From NZWG01 sp964478995 (GTDB lineage Bacteria; Fidelibacterota; Marinisomatia; Marinisomatales; UBA1611): a stretch of 8,699 nt of DNA. Under the pieces are notes generated by a model that did no database searches, was not told the origin of the DNA, and saw nothing but the letters and a program-made list of their open reading frames with translations. Location: contig CAYZJY010000076.1 of the NCBI GenBank assembly GCA_964478995.1, forward strand, positions 1-8,699. Reading direction: 5' to 3'. Both the position numbers and the translations under genes were made by a program. Shown in pieces: positions 1-8,000 of this stretch. Positions within the stretch are counted from its first letter, which is position 1. Each line of letters opens with the position of its first letter.

Positions 1-1
1 G

Positions 2-955
2 GGAGAGCCAATGGGTGCGTTTGGATTTGGATGTACTGGAAATGTTCAGGCATCGGCAAGCATCCTTGATATTCAGGATGTCCCTGATGATCAGGGTGGC
101 AGGGTTTACATCACTTTTGAAAGGTCCATATTTGATACGGACGGTCTTGGTCGTACAGAGATGTACACGATCGAACGCTTGGATGGTGAACAATGGGTCG
201 GGCTCAACTCAGTTGGGGCCTATGGTAGTGATACCTATGTTGTTGAGGCTACCACCCTTTCAGATTCGACCAGTGATGATGATGCTCTGACAACTTATAG
301 GGTCATTGCAAACATGGATGAGGGCAATTTTGAGAGTGATCCATCATCTGGTTACTCCATTGATAATCTATCTCCAGGCATGGTTGGAGGTCTAGATGCC
401 TTTGTTTCAAATGGCATTGTAAATCTCAGTTGGGAGATGTCTGATGAAAATGACCTATCTCACTATAACATATACAGAGGGAATAGCCCTGATCTTAACA
501 TGGATGCAAGTTCATTCATTGGTGAGGTGGAAGAGCCAGTGTTCCTTGATGATGTGACAGAGATCGGAGATTACTACTACATTGTGACCGCTGTCGATGT
601 CCATGAGAACGAGGGAATGCCATCGGAGATGGTCAATGTCTCGCTACTTGATCTAGAGGATGTACTTGGTCTTCCAGAGGAATATGCTCTACACCAGAAC
701 TATCCAAATCCGTTCAACCCGACAACAACGCTCAGGTATGATCTACCGGAAGAGGGGAATGTCTCCATCATGATCTATGACATGATGGGGCGCGAGATAC
801 GCTCCCTTGTCAGGGGAAATCTGCCTGCAGGGTATCACTATGTTCAATGGGATGGCACAAATAAAACAGGCTCCCATGTTGCAGCAGGTGTGTATATATA
901 TGTCATGCAGACCAAGGATGCTAGAGATCTAAAGAAAATGATCCTATTGAAATAG
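2..955 (+). CDS. Secreted fibronectin-III protein with type IX-type C-terminal sorting domain (5'-partial)
   Basis: This is the C-terminal part of an exported, probably surface-attached protein. The frame is open to the left edge: codons before the ATG at 11 read Gly-Glu-Pro, and no signal peptide follows that ATG. The true start therefore probably lies outside the window. Numbering from that ATG, residues 18-118 and 119-213 look like two fibronectin-III/Ig-like beta-sandwiches; the second contains the typical LSHYNIYRG and YYYIVTAVD strands. Residues 220-314 form a FlgD-like/Por-secretion-tail sorting domain, with LHQNYPNPFNPTT at 227-239, then WDGTN, then VAAGVYIYV, and a basic end KKMILLK. 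In the known families this domain directs cargo through the type IX secretion system and is cleaved or anchored at the surface. No catalytic domain is visible in this part, so the function of the whole protein is unknown. The gene ends in TAG just before a strong terminator. Confidence 0.85.
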   Translation, partial: GEPMGAFGFGCTGNVQASASILDIQDVPDDQGGRVYITFERSIFDTDGLGRTEMYTIERLDGEQWVGLNSVGAYGSDTYVVEATTLSDSTSDDDALTTYRVIANMDEGNFESDPSSGYSIDNLSPGMVGGLDAFVSNGIVNLSWEMSDENDLSHYNIYRGNSPDLNMDASSFIGEVEEPVFLDDVTEIGDYYYIVTAVDVHENEGMPSEMVNVSLLDLEDVLGLPEEYALHQNYPNPFNPTTTLRYDLPEEGNVSIMIYDMMGREIRSLVRGNLPAGYHYVQWDGTNKTGSHVAAGVYIYVMQTKDARDLKKMILLK

Positions 956-964
956 ATTAAAAAT

Positions 965-994
965 AAAAAAGGGGGCTTTGCGCCCCCTTTTTTT
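965..994 (+). terminator. Rho-independent terminator after the fibronectin-III/sorting-domain gene
   Basis: Nine bases after the TAG stop, a GGGGGC/GCCCCC stem (971-976 with 982-987) closes a 5-base loop (TTTGC). Six A before it (965-970) can pair with the T run after it (988-994), so the whole element is an A-stem-T hairpin. It ends transcription of the gene at 2-955. The flanking A run could also make it work weakly on the other strand, but no gene converges here. Confidence 0.9.
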
Positions 995-1050
995 ATTTTT
1001 TAGTAAACTAATCTATTTTTTTTAACTTCCGCGGTTATCCAATAAAATAA

Positions 1051-1833
1051 TTGAACATTACGTTGAACCACATTAGATCAATCTTTCTTGTTACCTTGTC
1101 TCTTACATTCATCAATGGACAAGACGATAGTACGAGAGCCGTGGAATGGGGGTATTTGGACTCTCTTGCAGGTGTATACTACTATGATGAGAACCCCTAT
1201 ACTGGTCCCGTTGTAAAACAACTGGACATAGGTCTCATGGCAGGTGAGTTCAAAGATGGAATAAAGCATGGCCTTTGGCAGACACTTAACCAAATAGGTG
1301 ACCCCATCATGATCGGTCATTTTGATGAAGGCAAGAAACACGGAGAATTTGAACAATGGTATGATGATGGAGCATCTAGGCATAGGGAATTGATAGCAAC
1401 ATTCGATCAAGACAAATACATTGGCAAGTACAGAGAATGGTATGAGAATGGGAAGAGATCGATATGGGGTTTTTATATTGACGGTAAGGAAGATGGAAAA
1501 TATGTCGAATGGTATGAGAATGGGAAAAAAGCTCTAAAGGCAAAATTCATCAATGGAGACCCTGATGGTTGGTATCGAGAGTGGCATGCCAATGGTAAGA
1601 AGGCCCTAAAGATCAAATATAAGGATGGAAAGGAGAATGGTCCCTGGATCCAGTGGTACGATAATGGCAAGAAGGAAATGAAAATGAACTATGTCAATGG
1701 AGTACCAAGAGGAATAGCAAAATTTTGGTTTCCAGATGGGTCACTTAGAGGTGAGGGCATTGTAAGAAATGAGGTTCCAGGAGGTGGCTGGATCTTGCAA
1801 GACCCTGAGGGAAACAAAAAGGTTTATAAATAA
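1051..1833 (+). CDS. Exported MORN-variant (YwqK-like) repeat protein
   Basis: A secreted or periplasmic repeat protein of up to 260 residues. A signal peptide is visible: basic NHIRS, hydrophobic IFLVTLSLTF, then likely cleavage before Gln24 (ING/QDDS). The rest is built of MORN_2-type units of the form G-x-W-x-x-WY-x-NGKK followed by Y-x-NG. Their aromatic pairs lie at residues 103, 130, 154, 178, 202 and 226, so the last four intervals are exactly 24 residues. Such proteins are often auto-labelled YwqK-family antitoxin. The signal peptide and the lack of a toxin neighbour argue against that here, and the real role is unknown; MORN repeats usually act as structural or binding surfaces. The start is uncertain. 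There is no ATG, the frame opens with TTG (1051) right after an in-frame TAA, and TTG 1063 or ATT 1072 would give a shorter, more usual signal peptide. No Shine-Dalgarno site is visible. Confidence 0.8.
   Translation: MNITLNHIRSIFLVTLSLTFINGQDDSTRAVEWGYLDSLAGVYYYDENPYTGPVVKQLDIGLMAGEFKDGIKHGLWQTLNQIGDPIMIGHFDEGKKHGEFEQWYDDGASRHRELIATFDQDKYIGKYREWYENGKRSIWGFYIDGKEDGKYVEWYENGKKALKAKFINGDPDGWYREWHANGKKALKIKYKDGKENGPWIQWYDNGKKEMKMNYVNGVPRGIAKFWFPDGSLRGEGIVRNEVPGGGWILQDPEGNKKVYK
1342..1758 (+). repeat. Tandem 24-codon MORN-type repeats
   Basis: About six in-gene repeats encode W-Y-x-NG-K-K units. The last four intervals are exactly 72 bases. Neighbouring units keep near-identical DNA: a 20-base word (GAATGGTATGAGAATGGGAA) at 1435-1454 recurs at 1507-1526, exactly 72 bases later. 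This points to growth by recent unit duplication, and to possible copy-number variation between strains. Confidence 0.8.
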
Positions 1834-1857
1834 AAAAGCCCCTGCAGGGGCTTTTTT
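1832..1857. terminator. Shared bidirectional terminator between convergent genes
   Basis: A perfect 26-base palindrome: six A, GCCCC, TGCA, GGGGC, six T. It serves the plus-strand MORN gene and, on the other strand, the minus-strand operon that ends at 1876. The TAA stop of the MORN gene (1831-1833) overlaps its first A bases. On both strands the GC stem is followed by a T run, as expected of an intrinsic terminator working in both directions. Confidence 0.92.
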
Positions 1858-1861
1858 ATTA

Positions 1862-1877
1862 GATGTAGATCTACATC
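1862..1877. repeat. 16-base perfect palindrome at the end of the minus-strand operon
   Basis: GATGTAGATCTACATC is a perfect inverted repeat. It lies 4 bases from the terminator and overlaps the TGA stop of the 150-residue gene (1876-1878 on the minus strand). It could be an extra 3'-end hairpin of the operon mRNA or a site for a dimeric protein. It may also be chance, as nothing else supports a function. Confidence 0.45.
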
Positions 1878-2328
1878 ATTTATAAAATTTTGCCCATTTT
1901 GATTCTGGAGAAGTGGTCATCAATGCCTTCTCATATTCCTTTGCCTTTGAGTTATCCTCTAGTTTCTTGTATATCTGGATAACATAGTGCGTGACCTCAG
2001 GAATCTTCTCATGGTCAGGATTCTTTTCTTTCAAGGCTGTCAGGGTATTAAGCAGTTTGCCGAGTGCCTTGTTCAATTCAACCTTACTAGGTCCTTTCAT
2101 TGACTGTCTATAATAAAGGTGATGTAGGGCCTCATCCTCAGCCTCTGCACCGCGGACACCAGCAACAGCGGTCACACCCTCTACTTCATATTCTTTTGTT
2201 GTCACTTCTTCTATATCATTCCAAACTGTATTGTCCCACATGGCATCCATGTCTAAATCAAGATCATCGTCATCTTGTGACCAAACAAATCCAATCAATA
2301 GGGGCAGCATTAATAATCTTTTGTTCAT
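1876..2328 (-). CDS. Small acidic exported protein with helical C-terminal half, unknown function
   Basis: I do not recognise the family. The 150-residue product starts with a clear signal peptide (MNKRLLMLPLLIGFVW, likely cleaved S17/Q18). An Asp-rich stretch follows at residues 19-28, then a Trp-containing acidic segment (MWDNTVWNDIEE). Residues 44-80 form a distinctive Gly/Ala/Glu block (GVTAVAGVRGAEAEDEA, then LYYRQSM). The rest (81-150) is charged and predicted helical; residues 105-150 resemble one or two degenerate TPR-like helix pairs (HYVIQIYKKLEDNSKAKEYEKAL). It begins with ATG 22 bases after the stop of the barrel/transglutaminase gene, so it is very likely the last gene of that operon, and it ends at a shared terminator. 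No Shine-Dalgarno site precedes the ATG. A periplasmic partner or accessory of the TPR-bearing upstream protein is plausible but inferred. Confidence 0.75.
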   Translation of the reverse strand: MNKRLLMLPLLIGFVWSQDDDDLDLDMDAMWDNTVWNDIEEVTTKEYEVEGVTAVAGVRGAEAEDEALHHLYYRQSMKGPSKVELNKALGKLLNTLTALKEKNPDHEKIPEVTHYVIQIYKKLEDNSKAKEYEKALMTTSPESKWAKFYK

Positions 2329-2350
2329 AATAGTGTTAATTTAAGCAAAA

Positions 2351-5083
2351 TTAATCAAACTTATCAAATTTTGGTGTGCTTTCACCCATGCTCTCAATAA
2401 AATCCAATTGAGTAACGAGTTCTGGCTTTGCCTTTTTAACTTCCTCGTAGTATTCCATTGCCTCATCGTATTTATACATTCTATATAGGGCAACGGCAAG
2501 GTTGACCTTGTAGTCCATTTCCTTTGAATCATTGTTAATGGCCTTCTTGAAATAATCGATCGCCATGGAGTAGTTACCTAGCCGTGCAAAGGTAATTCCA
2601 ACCGTATTGTCACTTCTGGCCCTTTGTTTTCTGAAATCGACCTTCTTTATGTCTTCTGGCTCCACATCCTTGGGTGCTTCCTTCAATTCAACGAGGCCTT
2701 TTGTTGAACCTTCAGCAAGTTCAGCCTCTAGATCGTCAGATATTTTGAGGGTAGGTCCATCCACAGGGCCTGCAATGCTCGCCTTTGCGGCACCGAATAC
2801 TTTGTCCAATTTTCCCGCGAACATGGGGTCGATCATGACAACCTCATCATATTTTTGTTTTGCCAGTCCCTTGTTCCCAAGCATGAATTGTGAGATGGCG
2901 ATGTTCAACATGAAACCAGCATGCTCACCAGCCTGTTGGATCGCCTCTTCATAAAACTCAATGGCCTTGGCATATTCTTCTGTCTTGGTATAGCAGACAC
3001 CCAGAGTATTGATCGCATCAGGGAATACAGGCTTCATGTTGATGGCGGTCTCTAACATTTCAATCGCCTCTTTATATCTTTTGAATTCCATGTACTTAAC
3101 GCCTGCATCATAATAATCCTCTGCAGCGATCAGTTTACTACCCACAGAATTATATACGATCTGTTCAAGCCACATTCCATATTGCTTGATGTCTTCCTTT
3201 AATAGGTCATTGATCCCATCGATCGTTGGCATGGGCATGTCGGGGGTGATGTGTGATCCAGCGAGGTATTTAGCAGAGGCCTCTTTCACAGATATCTCGT
3301 TGACATAATTTTCTGCCTTCATCTCGTTATATTTTAATGCTCCCTGCTTCCATGCAGAGAAGAACGGTTTCCCAACTAGCGTTGCCTCGATCGGTATCCA
3401 GACCTTATCGTTCAGTACAACGACCTCATTTTCATCCAAGAAATATTTGCTGACATCGTCAGGCTTTATGCCACTATCAAACATCAGGAATATGTGTCCT
3501 GCACCTGGTTTGAAGACATCCAAGAACATCGTTTCTATGCCAAGGTTTGCCAATAGTGAACCATATAATGCGGTCAGATCATCACAATCACCTATCTTGT
3601 CTCTTAGCATGTCACCCGGGTATTTCACTGTATCGAAGGCAGATTTGTCATCAGCAATATCTAGAAAGGGAGTCTCTAGGTCGATGTTATAGACAAGTCC
3701 GTGTGTTCCCAAAGCATCATAGAGGATTATGCCACGACCCAGATTGCTTCTACCAAAATAGTCGTTCAGCACAGGAGTATAATATTGAATGAAGTTTCTC
3801 GAGAATTTATCCACCACAGCATCGGCTGGAGTTACATAACAGGCGATCATGTCAGGATTGCTCCAGGTGAGTTTCCCTTTTCCAAGCACATAAGAGGATT
3901 CCATCTTCTTCTGAGCCAATTTTTCCTCACCCCCTTGTTTATAGGTGACCTTTACTTCTGGCTGGACCAAGTTATCGAAGGTTGCCTTTTTTGATGTCAG
4001 TACATCGCTGCTGAATGAGACACCAATGTCATATTCCTCATCTGATTTTGGAGGAAGGGTGACAGATTCAGAGTGTGGATTATCCATCATGGTAGGGACG
4101 AACAGTGACACATCAACAGGTAGATCCTCATCAGAGATGTTCTTTAATCCAACTTTGACAAATGGTTCTGACTCATAGTATCTATGCAAAGAACGGAATA
4201 TGGGATTATGAGCTACCGCTGTCTTTGTAATGCTTACAACTGCGGGACTTAGTTGAAGTGCAAAGGTGATCCGATGGGTTGGATTAAGATACGGGTGACT
4301 CTCGTATCCATACTCCATGACGATCGTTTTAAATTTGATCGAGATGCCTGCTGATGGTACCATCAACTTTTCTTCACCACTCATGTCCTGCTGAACTCCT
4401 GCCCGGAAACTGACACGGCTTGCAAAGATGTATTCAGCACCAAGGTGAAAACGATCACCGATGTCTCCCGCGATCGTTAGGCCATTGATGGGCATGTAAC
4501 TGATCCCCAACTTGAATGCCTGTCCCAGTATCGTCTCTGTGGTCTTATCCTTATAGGACACGGATGTTCCACCAAGATCATATAGCCCTAATCCTAGTTT
4601 TAGGTTTTTTAAAGGTTGTATCAATAAGCCAGCATCATAGCCGAGACCAGAACTCTTTCCATATGATGCTTCATCCAAGAGCATGTCTCTCATGAGGTAT
4701 TTGAGTGTAAGACCAAAAGAAAAGAGTTTATTGGGTTGAAAACCAACTGCAAAATTCAGTTTGTTCTCTCCATAAGATAGTTCGTTATCATCATATCCAA
4801 TGTTAGACCAGTCAAACCCAAGAGCCACCTTATCTGAGAAAGGTTTTACAAAGCCTACATAAGATTGAGTGATCCCCATGTCATATAGATTGGCGTATGT
4901 AGATGTGAATTCGGTCCTACGAAGCCCCGGAAGTCCAGCAGGATTCCATGTGATCGCATTGGCATCATCTGCAACAGCGATGAAGGCCCCACCCATGCTC
5001 AAGGGGCGGGTCCCTATGAACAACTGATCATATTGAGCAGTGGCAAGTGAGACGATGAAAAGAAAGGGAGTTACATACCTCAT
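2351..5083 (-). CDS. PorV/UPF0164-like outer-membrane barrel fused to Ig-like, transglutaminase-like and TPR domains
   Basis: A 910-residue multidomain envelope protein. Residues 1-16 are a signal peptide (cleavage ATA/Q17). Residues 17-282 match a PorV/PorQ/UPF0164-type beta-barrel, with the hallmark MGGAFIAVADD...ITWNPAGLPG at 30-53 followed by alternating amphipathic strands. About 290-405 is an Ig-like sandwich. About 410-585 is a transglutaminase-like thiol-enzyme fold with Cys500 in GDCDDLTALYGSLL, His530 in GAGHIFLMF and Glu566 in WIPIEAT. The triad looks intact, with Glu where Asp is usual. TPR units follow near 655-756, then an Asp/Glu/Lys-rich linker (757-823) and two more TPRs (824-891). 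Known PorV proteins are about 400 residues and lack the added domains. The ATG overlaps the upstream TGA (ATGA); an AGGGG ten bases before it is a weak ribosome-binding candidate. A role in cargo export, proteolysis or crosslinking at the outer membrane is inferred. One continuous frame argues against an artefactual fusion. Confidence 0.85.
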   Translation of the reverse strand: MRYVTPFLFIVSLATAQYDQLFIGTRPLSMGGAFIAVADDANAITWNPAGLPGLRRTEFTSTYANLYDMGITQSYVGFVKPFSDKVALGFDWSNIGYDDNELSYGENKLNFAVGFQPNKLFSFGLTLKYLMRDMLLDEASYGKSSGLGYDAGLLIQPLKNLKLGLGLYDLGGTSVSYKDKTTETILGQAFKLGISYMPINGLTIAGDIGDRFHLGAEYIFASRVSFRAGVQQDMSGEEKLMVPSAGISIKFKTIVMEYGYESHPYLNPTHRITFALQLSPAVVSITKTAVAHNPIFRSLHRYYESEPFVKVGLKNISDEDLPVDVSLFVPTMMDNPHSESVTLPPKSDEEYDIGVSFSSDVLTSKKATFDNLVQPEVKVTYKQGGEEKLAQKKMESSYVLGKGKLTWSNPDMIACYVTPADAVVDKFSRNFIQYYTPVLNDYFGRSNLGRGIILYDALGTHGLVYNIDLETPFLDIADDKSAFDTVKYPGDMLRDKIGDCDDLTALYGSLLANLGIETMFLDVFKPGAGHIFLMFDSGIKPDDVSKYFLDENEVVVLNDKVWIPIEATLVGKPFFSAWKQGALKYNEMKAENYVNEISVKEASAKYLAGSHITPDMPMPTIDGINDLLKEDIKQYGMWLEQIVYNSVGSKLIAAEDYYDAGVKYMEFKRYKEAIEMLETAINMKPVFPDAINTLGVCYTKTEEYAKAIEFYEEAIQQAGEHAGFMLNIAISQFMLGNKGLAKQKYDEVVMIDPMFAGKLDKVFGAAKASIAGPVDGPTLKISDDLEAELAEGSTKGLVELKEAPKDVEPEDIKKVDFRKQRARSDNTVGITFARLGNYSMAIDYFKKAINNDSKEMDYKVNLAVALYRMYKYDEAMEYYEEVKKAKPELVTQLDFIESMGESTPKFDKFD
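5080..5083 (-). other. ATGA stop/start overlap coupling two genes
   Basis: On the minus strand the TGA stop of the large FG-GAP/VCBS protein and the ATG of the barrel-transglutaminase protein share four bases. This is the classic arrangement for translational coupling and shows that the two genes share one transcript. Confidence 0.9.
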
Positions 5084-8000
5084 CGGTTCAAGACCCCTAC
5101 CGTAGTTCTCAAGATACCATCTTCCTTTTCTAGGGTCACGATGTACAGTCCACTTGGGACAACATCACCATTTGAATCCTTTCCATCCCAGTTCAGCACC
5201 TGATGACCCGGTTGGGATGAAAAATCAGGTCTTATGATCCTTTTTAGCCGACCAGATAGGTTAAAGATCCTTGCTGTAACCTCCTCAGATCGTTCCAGTG
5301 AGTATATTATATTTGTCTCTGTGAATTCAAATACTGAGCCTGAGCCACCAGGTGAGAATATTCGTGGCTGACAAACAATTGTCTCCGTGTCCATCGAGTC
5401 AGCCATGAGTGTGGTGTCCATGCTGACGAATGCACCATATGTACCAAATGTATCGATCTGGACCTGCATGTATGAGTTTCCGCTCACAGATATTTGCGAA
5501 CCGCCCATCTTTAGAACAGGCAATACGCCAGTGATGGAGGTGTCCACCATGCCTATGAATGGGGTCATTCCAGAATCAGGCATTGCGATCCATTCCCCAT
5601 TCAGATCAGCGCATGCGATCTCATTTTCACAATTCAAGTTGAAATATTGATTAAGTGATTCTGTGATCAAGCAGGTACTATCTGGAAAGCCTATCCTGAG
5701 TATGCCTGGTTTATCAAGAGACTGTTCAAATGGCTTGATATCATATAGATCAGAGATCAAATATGTTATCCCACGATCGACCTCGTAGATGTATGAACTT
5801 GAATCTGGAGGTACATTTTGGCTAGTGATAGATACTGAGATGTCTCCTGACACTGCGTTCTGAGGTAGAAGAATGCTCACATGTCCGTCCTCACTGATCG
5901 CAGTTCCACCATATTGTGAAATGATGCTCTCAGGTGTCTTGAATATGGACGTAGGCTCCATCTTATTCTCTCGGTCATCCTGGGCACCTCGCACATGTAT
6001 TTGTATTGCCCTCCCACTATAATCATCTGGAAGGATCAATACCCCCGTCCACTCATCGCCGTTGAAACTTTGTTTCTCAACGACCAGAGAGTCATCATCC
6101 GTTCCTTCATCACCTATGTCTGGATAATAGGGGTGGGTCACAAGGATCGTTGGTTCTGTATTTAGATCAAGTTGGAAATCCTCCTTGAATTTTACCACAA
6201 GGATCACCTGGTCCGATGATACATAGTTGGCTCTGATGGTATCGACGGCAGGGGCGGTCACATCAATGTAGAAATATTCAGTGTTTGACCAATTGGAGGT
6301 AGCATGACCATGGTCGAAAGCGCGAACACGCCAACTATAATTTCCTTCGGGGAGGTTTCTTAAATTTTTCTGGGTTCTATTGATCGCCCCGATCTCACCA
6401 ATACCATAGTGACCCGTACTTACAGCATGGTCATTATTCTCATCCTCAGATCCTACTTGTAACTGATATCGCAATCCAGGTTCGGGGGTTGAGCCTCCTA
6501 AAGCATTATCAGGATCCACCGGTGCACTCCATGTGAGATTTACTCTATCATTAATGATGTTTGTGTCATCAAGAAGATATGGAGCATTGGGTGCCTTATT
6601 GGGGTTCTCCAATGATTCCAGATTATCATAGACCTGAGCGACCACATCCTGATTTGCCTTGAAACCAGATAGGAATAGATCCAGATCACCATCGGCGTCA
6701 TAGTCACCCCACTGAGAGAAACTAATTCCAACACTATCAATGGAAAGGGTTGGGTCCAATGAGAAACCATTCTCATCTTGGTAGTATACCATGGTCGCGG
6801 GTGCTGAACCCAATGCACCTTCGGTGCTAGATTGTCCTGCTACCAATAGGTCCAGGTCACCATCTGCATCATAGTCACCCCAACTGGGTTTCCCATAATA
6901 AACGCCTTGAAGTGGAGTCCCATCAACAGTAAATCCACTTCCCAACACATTTTTTACCACATATGTTATTAGTTCTCCATCACCCTTTAATCCTGACAAT
7001 GCAAAATCATCATAGCCATCACTGTTGTAGTCCCCAAAGGCAATGGCACCAGCAGTGACTCCAAATATCTCTGACTCCCAGGTCATTGATGGGGTCAGTA
7101 TGTAATTGGAATTATTCAGATAGACTCTCATTCGAAGTGATTGCGTCTCGTCCGCTCCAATGGTCACAAGGTCTAGTCGTCCGTCACGATTGAGGTCGGT
7201 CCATTGCACGATCGCAGGATTGATCGGCACGAGATGGGTCTGATTTGTGTCAAGACGTAGGATGCCATTATCATTGTAAAAGACATCTAGATGCCGAACA
7301 TAATAATTATCAAAGCCACCTTGTACATAGTCTAGGTCTCCATCGTTATCATAGTCACCCCAGTGGTGACCGTTCACGCCACCATTCACCCAGTTATCCC
7401 CGATCCCATCGTAGTTGGCATCCAGATCGATCTCAGACCCTAGGTCAGGTACATATAGACCATTTTGCCATTTATAGAAACTGGTCTTGAAGCCTCCGAA
7501 GAAGTTGCTGATCTGGAAACCTGTCATGGTCAGGTCAAGGTGACCATCATTGGTGTAATCGACCCATGAAAGATGTCCTCCGAACACCGCTTGGATGTCT
7601 TGAGTTAGATCCTGTGACAGTAGACCGCCAGAGTTCTCAAATAGATTGGTGATGCTTGACCCTGAGAATGTGACACCGGTCAGTGCCAGGTCTGGAATGC
7701 CATCCTCGGTATAGTCTGCCCAACCAGCCGATGAGTAATATACCCCAGGCAATGATTGAGTGGATGCAACCAGACGTGCAATGAACAATGTATCTTGCTG
7801 TGACCATTCTGATGTGTTTCCAGAGCCATCCACGGTTTGGACCGCCCAGTAATAGGTACCATGAGGTATCTCATTGAATTCACGAATGAGTCTTTGTCCT
7901 ACATTGGAATCATTGAATGGGACAGAAGATGACATGAGTTGGTTTCCGCCTGATGTAGTTCCAATGCGTATGTTATAGGATAGACTCGCAGGGTCATCAA

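Noticed and set aside
11..13. ATG at 11 as the true start of the first gene
   Set aside because: The frame is open to the left edge and no signal peptide follows, although the sorting domain requires export.
1000..1011. TTAGTAAACTAA inverted repeat upstream of the MORN gene as an operator
   Set aside because: The arms are 5 bases, AT-rich and in AT-rich sequence, so this is easily chance.
1078..1410. 110-residue minus-strand frame opposite the MORN gene
   Set aside because: It lies wholly antisense to a well-supported repeat protein, has no domain or signal, and ends inside its coding sequence. It is a shadow frame.
1051..1833. Toxin-antitoxin system (YwqK-family antitoxin)
   Set aside because: The repeats match that label, but the protein has a signal peptide and no adjacent toxin gene, so an antitoxin role is not supported.
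2607..2954. Plus-strand frames opposite the barrel-enzyme gene (also 3447-4178)
   Set aside because: They are antisense to a continuous multidomain gene and show no recognisable protein features.
2351..5083. Assembly or frameshift artefact joining a barrel gene and a TPR/transglutaminase gene
   Set aside because: The frame is continuous with similar codon use throughout, and an Ig-like linker joins the parts. I see no internal start or stop remnant.
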